This document shows positions 34,977-43,163 of a stretch of 64,000 bases of DNA, one piece after another. This DNA comes from JBJHDF01 sp050486405. Lineage in GTDB: Bacteria > Pseudomonadota > Gammaproteobacteria > Pseudomonadales > Cellvibrionaceae. The notes under the pieces are model-generated. The model was not told the origin of the DNA and ran no database searches. It saw only the letters and a program-made list of their open reading frames with translations. The stretch is from NCBI GenBank assembly GCA_050486405.1, contig JBJHDF010000019.1:1-64000 (forward strand), read 5' to 3'. How positions within the stretch are numbered: position 1 is the stretch's first letter; each line of letters begins with the position of its first letter. The position numbers and the translations under genes are program-made.

Positions 34977-35681
34977 TCAGGGCAACAGTATCCGCAGCAG
35001 GCCGCCTCCCAGAGGACCACCATTACTCAGCTCGATACGGCCGGCACGCGCCCCGGAGCGGTGCAGCTCCGCCACCCGATGGGCAAACAGCAGGCCCAGA
35101 TTGGTGCTGCCGCTATTGAATGAAACACCGGCGTTTTCCTGTCGGGGGGCATCGAGCATGCTCTGGGGGTAACCCTGGCCATCATCGGCGATACTCAAAC
35201 ACAGAAAGTCCCCTTCCACTGCGGCGCTCAACTGCAGGCGCTGGCGACAATAACGGGCGGAGTTTACCAGAATATTGTTGATCACACCGCCCACTAGTTC
35301 ACCATCCAGGTACCAGTGCAGATCTTCGTCGCAATCCAGCACCACCTCGAGCCTGCGGGTCTGGAAGAGCATATCGTTGCGCGCCACCTGATCCTCGAGT
35401 ATATCAACAACATAGTGCTCGTCCACCTGCACCAGCATGGCCTGATTTTCCATCCGGTAGAGCGCCAACAGCTGAATCAACTCGCCGTTTATTCTGGCCG
35501 CTTCGTATTCCAGCACAGCGAAGAGCCTGGCCTGTTCATCGTCCACCGGCGCCGTTTTTTCAATCACCTGCTCCAGCGAAGTGAGCAACATGCCCAGGGA
35601 GTTTTTCATATCGTGAACACTGGATGCCAATACGAAGGAAAAATCCAGCTCACCATCGGCGTCGTCATCGGCCATGCTCAA
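34977..35681 (-). CDS. Soluble sensor histidine kinase without sensor domain
   Basis: A 234-residue minimal kinase. The phospho-acceptor is His23 in SSVHDMKNSL, followed by a short dimerisation helix, then an ATPase domain with N box NNILVNSARY, DDGQGYP and GSTNLGLLFAHRV. There is no membrane helix or N-terminal sensor, so input must come from a partner. Its ATG overlaps the stop of the upstream response regulator-TPR gene by 4 bp (ATGA), which marks that protein as the likely partner. Confidence 0.85.
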   Translation of the reverse strand: MSMADDDADGELDFSFVLASSVHDMKNSLGMLLTSLEQVIEKTAPVDDEQARLFAVLEYEAARINGELIQLLALYRMENQAMLVQVDEHYVVDILEDQVARNDMLFQTRRLEVVLDCDEDLHWYLDGELVGGVINNILVNSARYCRQRLQLSAAVEGDFLCLSIADDGQGYPQSMLDAPRQENAGVSFNSGSTNLGLLFAHRVAELHRSGARAGRIELSNGGPLGGGLLRILLP

Positions 35682-37315
35682 CCTCCTCGGTTTTCTATCG
35701 ACTGCAACTTGCCAGACAACTGCCGATAGCGGGCAAATTGTCCGTGTTCGGCTGGAATACGCTGTCCAACAAATTCCAGCGTGTGAATGGCCAGTTCCCT
35801 GGCCGACGCACTGTCCTCATCCTGCTGCTCAAGCTTGTCCAACAGCGCCTGCACCAGATTGAGACGCAGACCGATATGATTGGGAAAGGCACGCAGCGCA
35901 TCGGTAAAGCAGTTTATCGCCGAGGCAAAGTCTCCGCTTTCATAGGCCGCAATGCCCCGCTTGTTGGTGGCAGAGATATAAGTGCGATTCTTTTCGCTGG
36001 CAGGCTCCTCCAACAAATGATCCAGTCGCTCCAACTCGCCTTCCTGCCCTTGATACTTCTCCAGCAGGTGGGTTACATGCTGCTTGAGATCATCACGCAA
36101 ATCCAGCTTGCGCAATGCCTTGAGCATCTCCATATCCAGCACCAAGTCTGTTTCCTGATCGCCTTCGCGCAGCACATCACGCACTTTCTCCAGCAAACCG
36201 TGCGCACGGTTCTTATCGCCCTGCACCGCGCTCAACTGGCTCTCGATCAGCAGCGCCTGCAAGCGATACTCGCCGCCCTTGCCAAAACGCTGTTCGATAC
36301 CACCCATGACTTTGGCCGCCTCGCGCGCATAGGGTTTGGCCAACTCCGGGTTCTCGCTGTGCAGGTCGGAAGTCGCTCGGCCAAAGCCGATATGGCTCTC
36401 CAACCGATCGTAACAGGAGTGTTCACCCAACCGAACGCTGCGCCGATACGCGTCCACGGCGGTGGCTGCATCACCATTTTCGCTGGCCACATCAGCCAAT
36501 TGTTGTTGGCGCAAAATTGCCAGGGGAGAAATTTCCACCACCTGCTGCAACACGGCCTGTAAACCTTTGTTGTCGCCCTGTTCACGACAGATCTCCGCCT
36601 GAATATCATAGGCGCGCAGACACATGGGATTGGCGTGTATGACTTCTTCCAACCACTGCCGAGCACTGAGCACATCACCCTGTGCCTTCTTGGCTCGGGC
36701 CATTCCCACCTGAGCCCAGTCCAACTGCCGCTGCTCCAGAACCTCCTGGTAAACCGCCTCCGCAGCCTGAAAATCGCCGCTGTCCAGATAAAGTTGACCG
36801 AGCGCCTTCTGACACTGGCTGGTGTAGCGACTGCCGGCGGCTATCTGTTTGCGACAAAGGGCAATGGCCGTACTGGTGCGCCCCCGGTCCATGGCGCGGT
36901 AAATGGATCCCATAACCTCCCGCTGGGCGAGCAGTCGGGTCAAACGCTGGTGCAGACTCTTGGTGGTGATGGGTTTGGTGAGATAGGCGTCGGGCTCGTG
37001 GTCGTAAGCGGCCATGACAATGCTTTTGCTGGACTCGGCGGACACCAGAATAAACAACGCCGTGCTATCCAGAATCTTGTGGTAACGCAGGTCTTCCAAC
37101 ACCTGCTGACCAGTCTTGCCCTTGCCCAAGTTGTAGTCGCAGAGCACCAGATCATAGGGTTTCAGCTTGCACGCGCGCAACGCCTCGGCGCCATTGACGG
37201 CGGTATCCACCGAGCGGATGCCCAGATCCTGGAGCATCTTGCTCACCGTCAGGCGAAAGCTGTCGAAGTCATCGACAATCAAGGCCTGCAAGCTGCTGTA
37301 GCCGACCTCGGCCAT
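35678..37315 (-). CDS. Response regulator with C-terminal TPR array
   Basis: A 545-residue protein: receiver domain (1-125) with acidic pair Asp15-Asp16, phospho-acceptor Asp60 (LVLCDYN) and the conserved Lys in YLTKPI, then TPR-like helical repeats to about residue 510. There is no DNA-binding or enzymatic output, so it should act through protein-protein contacts. It heads an operon with the soluble histidine kinase (4-bp overlap) and the FHA protein, and is divergent from cmoA (134 bp gap). Confidence 0.85.
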   Translation of the reverse strand: MAEVGYSSLQALIVDDFDSFRLTVSKMLQDLGIRSVDTAVNGAEALRACKLKPYDLVLCDYNLGKGKTGQQVLEDLRYHKILDSTALFILVSAESSKSIVMAAYDHEPDAYLTKPITTKSLHQRLTRLLAQREVMGSIYRAMDRGRTSTAIALCRKQIAAGSRYTSQCQKALGQLYLDSGDFQAAEAVYQEVLEQRQLDWAQVGMARAKKAQGDVLSARQWLEEVIHANPMCLRAYDIQAEICREQGDNKGLQAVLQQVVEISPLAILRQQQLADVASENGDAATAVDAYRRSVRLGEHSCYDRLESHIGFGRATSDLHSENPELAKPYAREAAKVMGGIEQRFGKGGEYRLQALLIESQLSAVQGDKNRAHGLLEKVRDVLREGDQETDLVLDMEMLKALRKLDLRDDLKQHVTHLLEKYQGQEGELERLDHLLEEPASEKNRTYISATNKRGIAAYESGDFASAINCFTDALRAFPNHIGLRLNLVQALLDKLEQQDEDSASARELAIHTLEFVGQRIPAEHGQFARYRQLSGKLQSIENRGG

Positions 37316-37449
37316 GATAACTCACTCCCGTTACAGTCACTCCAGAAGAGGATAGACCATAATCATCGCCCCCACCGGAAGCACCTTCTATAATTTGGCG
37401 CCGGTCGTGCCCCGGCGCTACAATGCACCCCCCCAACCGGTACCCGACC

Positions 37450-38184
37450 ATGAGCGAGCAACGCACCGACAACCTCTACGCCGACCCCCTGCCAGGGGTA
37501 CCCCGCTTCGAGTTCGACCGCGCCGTGGCCGAAGTCTTCCCGGATATGATCAAGCGCTCAGTGCCCGGCTACGCCACCATTATTCAATTGATTGGCGATC
37601 TGTCCGAGCGCTACGCCCGGGCCGACAGCCACTGTTACGACCTGGGCTGCTCCCTGGGTGCAGCCACCCTGGCCATGCGGCACCGTATTCGGGCCGCCAA
37701 CTGCCGGATCGTTGCCGTGGACAACTCGGAAGCCATGGTGGCGCGCTGTCGCCAGGTGCTGGCTGCCGACAGCGGCGCGGTGGCGGTGGAACTGCGCCGG
37801 GACGACATACGCCAGACCCCCATGGAGCGGGCCTCGGTGGTGATACTCAACTTCACCCTGCAGTTTGTGCCACCGGCCGACCGGGACGCCCTGATCGCTC
37901 GAATCCACGCCGCCCTAGTGCCCGGAGGCGTGCTGATTCTCTCGGAAAAGGTCCGCTTTGACGACGAGCCCCACCAGGAACTGATGACCGAGTTGCACCA
38001 CAACTTCAAACGCGCCCAGGGCTACAGCAACCTGGAAATCGCCCAAAAGCGCAGCGCCCTGGAGGATGTACTGGTGGCGGAGACCCTGGACGGCCACCGC
38101 CACCGCTTGAAAACCGCCGGCTTTGCCAGCGTCGACGTCTGGTTCCAGTGCTTTAATTTTGCCTCGCTGATCGCCATCAAATGA
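37450..38184 (+). CDS. cmoA: Carboxy-S-adenosyl-L-methionine synthase CmoA
   Basis: A 244-residue enzyme that makes carboxy-SAM from SAM and prephenate for the cmo5U34 tRNA wobble modification. SAM-binding motif YDLGCSLGAATLAM lies near residue 62, and VVILNFTLQFVPP and KRSALEDVL match E. coli CmoA closely. The longer frame from 37423 adds nine unlikely residues, so ATG 37450 (MSEQRTDN) is chosen. Its stop overlaps the cmoB start by 4 bp. Confidence 0.95.
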   Translation: MSEQRTDNLYADPLPGVPRFEFDRAVAEVFPDMIKRSVPGYATIIQLIGDLSERYARADSHCYDLGCSLGAATLAMRHRIRAANCRIVAVDNSEAMVARCRQVLAADSGAVAVELRRDDIRQTPMERASVVILNFTLQFVPPADRDALIARIHAALVPGGVLILSEKVRFDDEPHQELMTELHHNFKRAQGYSNLEIAQKRSALEDVLVAETLDGHRHRLKTAGFASVDVWFQCFNFASLIAIK

Positions 38185-39167
38185 TCGACTACCAGCCCCT
38201 GCTGCAACACCTGGCCGACACTCCTCTGGCCCCCTGGCTGGACAGCCTGCCCAGCCACATAGAAGCGGGGCTGTGTCCGCGCCGCTACGGCGATCTGCCC
38301 CACTGGCTGGCGGCACTGGCCGCCCTGCCCCGGGTCATCCCCAGCGAAGTGGAACTGGCCAGCGCGGTGCGCATCGGCGCCGAGCGCGATGGCGGTCCCC
38401 TGGACTGCGACCGGGACACCCAGCACGCTATCAGGCGCGCCCTGGAAGCACTGATCCCCTGGCGCAAGGGCCCCTATTGGATCCACGGCATTCATCTGGA
38501 CACTGAGTGGCGCTCGGACTGGAAATGGGATCGGGTGCTGCCGCACCTGGCTCCGTTGCAGAACCGGCTGGTGCTGGATGTGGGCTGCGGCAACGGCTAC
38601 CACTGCTGGCGTATGCTGGGCGCCGGTGCCGCCCGGGTGATCGGCATAGACCCGTCGCCGCGCTTCGTGGTGCAGTTTCACGCCATCAAGCAGCTAGCCG
38701 GCGACCAGCACCCGGTGGACGTGCTGCCGCTGGGCATCGAAGCCCTGCCGCCGGAACTGGCGGCCTTCGATACCGTCTTTTCCATGGGCGTGCTCTACCA
38801 CCGCCGCTCGCCCATGGATCATCTGCGCGAGCTGAAAGAGGCGTTGCGCCCGGGCGGGCAACTGGTGCTGGAGACACTGGTGATCGACGGCGACCTGGGT
38901 CAGGTGCTGGTGCCCGAGGGGCGCTACGCCATGATGAACAACGTTTGGTTTCTGCCGTCCTGCCCCACCCTGTTGTCCTGGCTGGCCAAGTGCGGCTTCA
39001 AAAACCCGCGCACCGTGGATATCACCCCCACCAGTTGCGACGAGCAGCGCCGCACCCACTGGATGCGTTACCATTCCCTGGCGGAATTCCTCGACCCCCG
39101 GGACCCCGGCCGCACGGCCGAGGGTCACCCGGCGCCCATTCGGGCAGTGTTTATCGCCGAGGTGTAA
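38181..39167 (+). CDS. cmoB: tRNA U34 carboxymethyltransferase CmoB
   Basis: A 328-residue transferase that moves the carboxymethyl group of carboxy-SAM to 5-hydroxyuridine 34 of tRNA. The SAM-type motif is VLDVGCGNGYHCWRML (about residues 132-147), followed by VIGIDPSP and FSMGVLYHRRSPMDHL. Length agrees with E. coli CmoB (323). Translationally coupled to cmoA by an ATGA overlap. The tail-to-tail gap to the permease is 8 bp. Confidence 0.95.
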   Translation: MIDYQPLLQHLADTPLAPWLDSLPSHIEAGLCPRRYGDLPHWLAALAALPRVIPSEVELASAVRIGAERDGGPLDCDRDTQHAIRRALEALIPWRKGPYWIHGIHLDTEWRSDWKWDRVLPHLAPLQNRLVLDVGCGNGYHCWRMLGAGAARVIGIDPSPRFVVQFHAIKQLAGDQHPVDVLPLGIEALPPELAAFDTVFSMGVLYHRRSPMDHLRELKEALRPGGQLVLETLVIDGDLGQVLVPEGRYAMMNNVWFLPSCPTLLSWLAKCGFKNPRTVDITPTSCDEQRRTHWMRYHSLAEFLDPRDPGRTAEGHPAPIRAVFIAEV

Positions 39168-39175
39168 CGCACCCG

Positions 39176-40246
39176 CTACTGGGCGGCCGCGTCGCGCCAA
39201 CCGTTCTGCTCCCGGGCCTCCCGCCGTCGCCGGTTGGCATTCTTGCGGCGCGCCTGAGCCACCAGCAGCAACCCTCTGGCGCGCAGCCGTTCAAACACCA
39301 ACAGGCAGCCACCCAGGGCCACCAGCGCGGCGGCGATGCCCAGCACCCCCAGCGTCATCCGCTCGACGAAACAGGTCCAGACAAACTGCCCGACACAGAG
39401 CACCGCCACCACCATCAGAATGGGTTTGCGCCCGATGTGCTCGACAATAAACACCCCCAGGGGTGCCCCCAGCGCCACCACTGGCGCGGCCGCCAGCCAG
39501 TTTTCATAGACCCCCGGCTGCCAACTGCCGGTCAGCGTTTTGATAATCACCCCATACACGGAGGTAAAGGCCATGATTATCACCGAGGTGGGGATGGCGA
39601 TTTTCAAATCGGCGCGACACAGCAACACCAGCGCCGCGTAGACCACCATATCGATACCCACTCCGGTCACCGACACCGCCAGCAGGCTGGCCACGACACC
39701 CAGGACAAACCCCACCCGGTGATCCCAGCGCTCATCGAACTCGGTCATGCCGATATTGCTGGAAATCTCACCGATGCGGTACAGATGCAGCACGCCAAAG
39801 CTGCCCCACAGCACCGCGAACACCACCTTGATCCACAGATCCGGCACCAGCGGCGCAAACAGGAGAATACCGATAGGGGCGCCAACCAGGGCGCCCACCA
39901 GCGCGCCCTTGAGCATGGCCCAGGCCAGGGGCTGACGCCGGGCGAGAATAAAGATGCTGGCGCTGACCATGCCGATGGACTGCACCGCAAAACTGAAATC
40001 CCGCCCCAGGGTGGCGGGCATCTCAAAGAACAGCACCAGTACCGGAAAGCCCACGGTACCGCCGCCCATGGGCGTGGAACCGGCGGCGTAGCTGCCGATG
40101 GCCATGGCCAGAGCGATGGGCCAGTGATCCTTGGCCGCCTGCCAGGCGCCCTCGGCTTGCAGCAACAGCAGCCAGGTGCTGTAAAACGCCACCAGCCAGA
40201 GCAACCAGACCCAGATATGTTTGCGCGGTGGAGCCTTGATGGACAT
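39176..40246 (-). CDS. TauE/SafE family sulfite/organosulfonate-type permease
   Basis: A 356-residue polytopic protein with about eight transmembrane helices and the family pattern near helix 2 (GSYAAGSTPMGGGTVGFPVL), plus an inverted second half (SVTGVGIDMVVY). The family exports sulfite, sulfoacetate or related anions; the real substrate is unknown here. The last 35 residues are a basic cytoplasmic tail (RRKNANRRRREAREQ). It is divergent from the OxyR-like gene with a 150-bp shared control region, which makes it a plausible target of that regulator. Confidence 0.85.
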   Translation of the reverse strand: MSIKAPPRKHIWVWLLWLVAFYSTWLLLLQAEGAWQAAKDHWPIALAMAIGSYAAGSTPMGGGTVGFPVLVLFFEMPATLGRDFSFAVQSIGMVSASIFILARRQPLAWAMLKGALVGALVGAPIGILLFAPLVPDLWIKVVFAVLWGSFGVLHLYRIGEISSNIGMTEFDERWDHRVGFVLGVVASLLAVSVTGVGIDMVVYAALVLLCRADLKIAIPTSVIIMAFTSVYGVIIKTLTGSWQPGVYENWLAAAPVVALGAPLGVFIVEHIGRKPILMVVAVLCVGQFVWTCFVERMTLGVLGIAAALVALGGCLLVFERLRARGLLLVAQARRKNANRRRREAREQNGWRDAAAQ

Positions 40247-40396
40247 GATACTGTCGCCCTGTGTTGTGATGCAGACCTGCGGAAAAGCGCACTTTGTACG
40301 CCATTACTGGGAGTCGGGCAAGCGCGACCCCATCAATTTTCGCTATCGATCTTCCGGCCGCTGCTGTTTTGCCCCGTATCGCGGTATCATGGCGCC

Positions 40397-41329
40397 ATGA
40401 CCCTGAACGAACTGCGCTATATTGTCGCCCTTGCGGAGGAGCGTCACTTCGGCCGCGCCGCCCGGCGCTGCCGCGTCGGTCAGTCCACCCTCAGCATGGC
40501 CGTCAGAAGGCTGGAAGAGGAACTGGAAACGCCGCTGTTCGAACGCGACTCCCGGGGTGTGCGCAGCACACCCGTCGGCGCGGCCGTGGTGGCGCGGGCG
40601 CGCCGGGCGCTGCTGCATTGCGAGACCATAGTACGCCTGGCGGATAGTCCCGGCGACCCGCTGCAGGGCCCCTTGACCCTCGGCGCCAGCGCCGATCTGG
40701 CCCCCTGCTGGCTGCCGCGTCTGCTGGCGCACCTGGCCGGCGCAGCGCCCCTAATCCCCCGGGAGCTATCCAGCGACCTCCTTGAGCAGGCACTGGTGCG
40801 CGGTGAACTGGACGCCGCCCTGGTGACCCTGCCCTTCGCCAGCTCCCCGGAGCTGGTTACCTGCGCCCTGTTCGACGAACCGCTGATGGTGCTTATGCCC
40901 CACCAGCATCCCCTGAGCACACGCACCGCCCTGGAACCCCATGAACTGCTGACCGCGCCATTGCTGCTGACGGACGGCGCCGTGCGAAAAACCTTGCTCG
41001 CCAGTTGTCCGGCGCTGGCCGAGGCACCGAACACCGCACCACACCAGGCCAGCGCCGACACCCTGAGGCAAATGGTGGCCCAGGGTCTGGGCATCACGGT
41101 ACTGCCGCGCAGTGCCGTCGGCCCGCAACAGCTCCCGGGTGCGCTCACCGCCAGACCATTTTTTGCGCCGGCACCCGGGTACAGACTGGCTCTGGCCTGG
41201 CGGAAGAATTTCGCCAGGCCCAGGGCCATCGACTATTTGATTGAGGCGCTGCGCACCTGTCACCGCGCCCACTGGCCCGAACCCAATGCACAAGAAGACG
41301 CCATCTTTATGGCCAACCGTCACTGGTAA
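40397..41329 (+). CDS. LysR-type regulator of the OxyR clade, peroxidatic Cys absent
   Basis: A 310-residue LysR regulator. The N-terminal winged helix (about 1-60) begins MTLNELRYIVALAEERHFGR, close to OxyR. The effector domain keeps OxyR landmarks such as LFDEPLMVLMP and TLRQMVAQGLGITVLP. At the redox loop, E. coli has DGHC with a second Cys nine residues on. Here it reads DGAV (193-196), then Cys204, so the peroxidatic Cys is replaced by Val and only the resolving-type Cys remains. ATG 40397 matches the family start. A halogenase gene begins 6 bp after the stop. Confidence 0.85.
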   Translation: MTLNELRYIVALAEERHFGRAARRCRVGQSTLSMAVRRLEEELETPLFERDSRGVRSTPVGAAVVARARRALLHCETIVRLADSPGDPLQGPLTLGASADLAPCWLPRLLAHLAGAAPLIPRELSSDLLEQALVRGELDAALVTLPFASSPELVTCALFDEPLMVLMPHQHPLSTRTALEPHELLTAPLLLTDGAVRKTLLASCPALAEAPNTAPHQASADTLRQMVAQGLGITVLPRSAVGPQQLPGALTARPFFAPAPGYRLALAWRKNFARPRAIDYLIEALRTCHRAHWPEPNAQEDAIFMANRHW

Positions 41330-41335
41330 CCGCCC

Positions 41336-42844
41336 ATGAGCGAACACCACTCCAGCATGCAGCCCATACGCCGGATTGTCATCGTCGGCGGCGGTACCGC
41401 CGGCTGGCTGGCAGCGGCCATGCTAGCCTGCCACTTTCGCCGCGACGTCTGCGCCGTGGAACTGGTGGAGGCGGCGGACATCGGCATCGTCGGCGTGGGC
41501 GAATCCACCCTGCCGCCCTTCGTGCAACTGCTGCACAAACTGGGCATCGATCAGAGCGAGTTCGTGCGGGAGACCAACGGTTGTTACAAGCTGGGCATTC
41601 GCTTCGTGGATTGGCTGGAGCGCCCGCACAGTTACTTTCACCCCTTCGGCAGCATCGGACAACGGCTCGGCGGCCACGACTTTTACCAGTGCTGGCTGAA
41701 AGCCAACCGCAGCGGCGCCGATACCGGGCAGCGGATTCCGCCGCTGATGGCCTTCTCGCCCTGTGCGGCCATGGCCGAAGCCGGTCGCTTCTACCGGCCC
41801 GGGCCCGCCGGCCCCATGGGGAGCAGCTATGCCCTGCATATGGACGCCGCCCTGGCGGTGCAGTACCTGCGCCGCTACGCCCTGGCCCGGGGCGTGACCC
41901 ACACCCGGGGCCGGGTGACCGACCTGCAGCGCAGCGGCAACGGCCATATCGAAACCATTCACCTGGACCATGGCGCCCAGGTGAATGGCGACTTCTTTAT
42001 CGACTGTACCGGTTTCAACGCCCTGCTGATTGGCCGGCATCTGGGCGTGCCCCTGGAAGACTGGTCCGCCTGGTTGCCCTGCGACAGCTCCATTTCGGTA
42101 AAAACCCAGGCTGGCGCCAGCATTGCCCCCTACACCCAGGCCACTGCCCGCAAAAGCGGTTGGAGCTGGCGCATTCCACTGCGCGACAGCACCGGCCACG
42201 GTTACGTCTACGCCAGTCGCTTCTGCAGCGACGCCGAAGCCAAGTCCACGCTGATGAAGCATCTGGATGCACCGCGCATCAGCGACCCGAAGGTAATTCC
42301 CTTCACTCCCGGGCGACGCCGGGAAGCCTGGAAGCACAACTGTCTGTCCCTGGGCCTGGCCGCCGGTTTCGTGGAACCCCTGGAGTCCACCTCCATTCAC
42401 CTGATTGCCCGGGGCATGGAATTCTTTTTCCGCTACTTCCCCGATCGGCACTGCGAACCGGCCCTGATCCGGGAGTACAACCGGCGCATGGCCATGGACT
42501 TTGAAGAAATCCGCGACTTTATTCTGCTGCACTACTGCACCACGCGCCGCACCGACACGCCCTTCTGGCGCTGGTGTCGGCAGTTGTCACTGCCGGATAC
42601 CCTGCGCGAACGCCTGGAGCTGTTCCGCAGCCACGGCACCCTGCGCGACGGTGTCGACGAGTTGTTTCGCGGCACCAGTTGGCAGGCGGTTTTCGAGGGC
42701 ATGGGTATACGCCCGGACAAATACTGCCCGCGCGTGGACAATCTGGACTTTGCGCACATCGCCGACAACCTGGCACAACACCGGGCCGCCATCAAGGCCA
42801 CGGTCACCACCCTGCCCCACCACGAAGCCACCCTGCCAGGCTAA
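41336..42844 (+). CDS. Flavin-dependent tryptophan halogenase family protein
   Basis: A 502-residue FADH2-dependent halogenase homologue that would make hypohalous acid in the active site and chlorinate or brominate an indole or other aromatic. The FAD motif is GGGTAGW (18-24), and the catalytic Lys is Lys85 in YKLGIRF (PrnA Lys79 equivalent). The halogenase signature WSWRIP is at 276-281, and Glu350 in PLESTSIH matches PrnA Glu346. No flavin reductase or biosynthetic gene is nearby. It is 6 bp from the OxyR-like gene and probably in one operon. An internal start at Met8 is possible. Confidence 0.88.
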   Translation: MSEHHSSMQPIRRIVIVGGGTAGWLAAAMLACHFRRDVCAVELVEAADIGIVGVGESTLPPFVQLLHKLGIDQSEFVRETNGCYKLGIRFVDWLERPHSYFHPFGSIGQRLGGHDFYQCWLKANRSGADTGQRIPPLMAFSPCAAMAEAGRFYRPGPAGPMGSSYALHMDAALAVQYLRRYALARGVTHTRGRVTDLQRSGNGHIETIHLDHGAQVNGDFFIDCTGFNALLIGRHLGVPLEDWSAWLPCDSSISVKTQAGASIAPYTQATARKSGWSWRIPLRDSTGHGYVYASRFCSDAEAKSTLMKHLDAPRISDPKVIPFTPGRRREAWKHNCLSLGLAAGFVEPLESTSIHLIARGMEFFFRYFPDRHCEPALIREYNRRMAMDFEEIRDFILLHYCTTRRTDTPFWRWCRQLSLPDTLRERLELFRSHGTLRDGVDELFRGTSWQAVFEGMGIRPDKYCPRVDNLDFAHIADNLAQHRAAIKATVTTLPHHEATLPG

Positions 42845-43163
42845 TCCTGTTACAACATTTCAAATACCTGCTCAAACAGCCGGTTTGCGACGAAACGGAC
42901 GGAATATGCGACCAAGCGGAAGCAAAGTGTCGAGCGCATACATGAATATGGCCGAGAACTGTGATTTTATGACACTGGTGACGCTCAGGATGAACAGTCC
43001 TTGGATTCCGTCGTAGTAACGGGACCACAGAAACAACCGGTGCAGGCAGCGGCTACTGTTTCACCCATAATCATAATAGTTCGTGACTCTTGCTCTATTT
43101 CAGATAACCGTTACGTCAACAGGGAATCTGAACTACTCCAACAATAAGACCGGAGAAGACCTC
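42845..43163 (+). other. Spacer before the large exported oxidoreductase gene
   Basis: These 319 bases have no convincing gene. A tandem CATAATCATAAT occurs around 43066-43077 and could include a -10 element, but I see no matching -35. The only firm site is the ribosome-binding GGAGAAG eight to ten bases before the ATG at 43164. There is no terminator-like hairpin after the halogenase. Confidence 0.45.

Noticed and set aside
38507..40396. Long in-frame extension upstream of the OxyR-like gene
   Set aside because: It runs through cmoB in another frame and antisense to the permease; the LysR family start is clearly at 40397.
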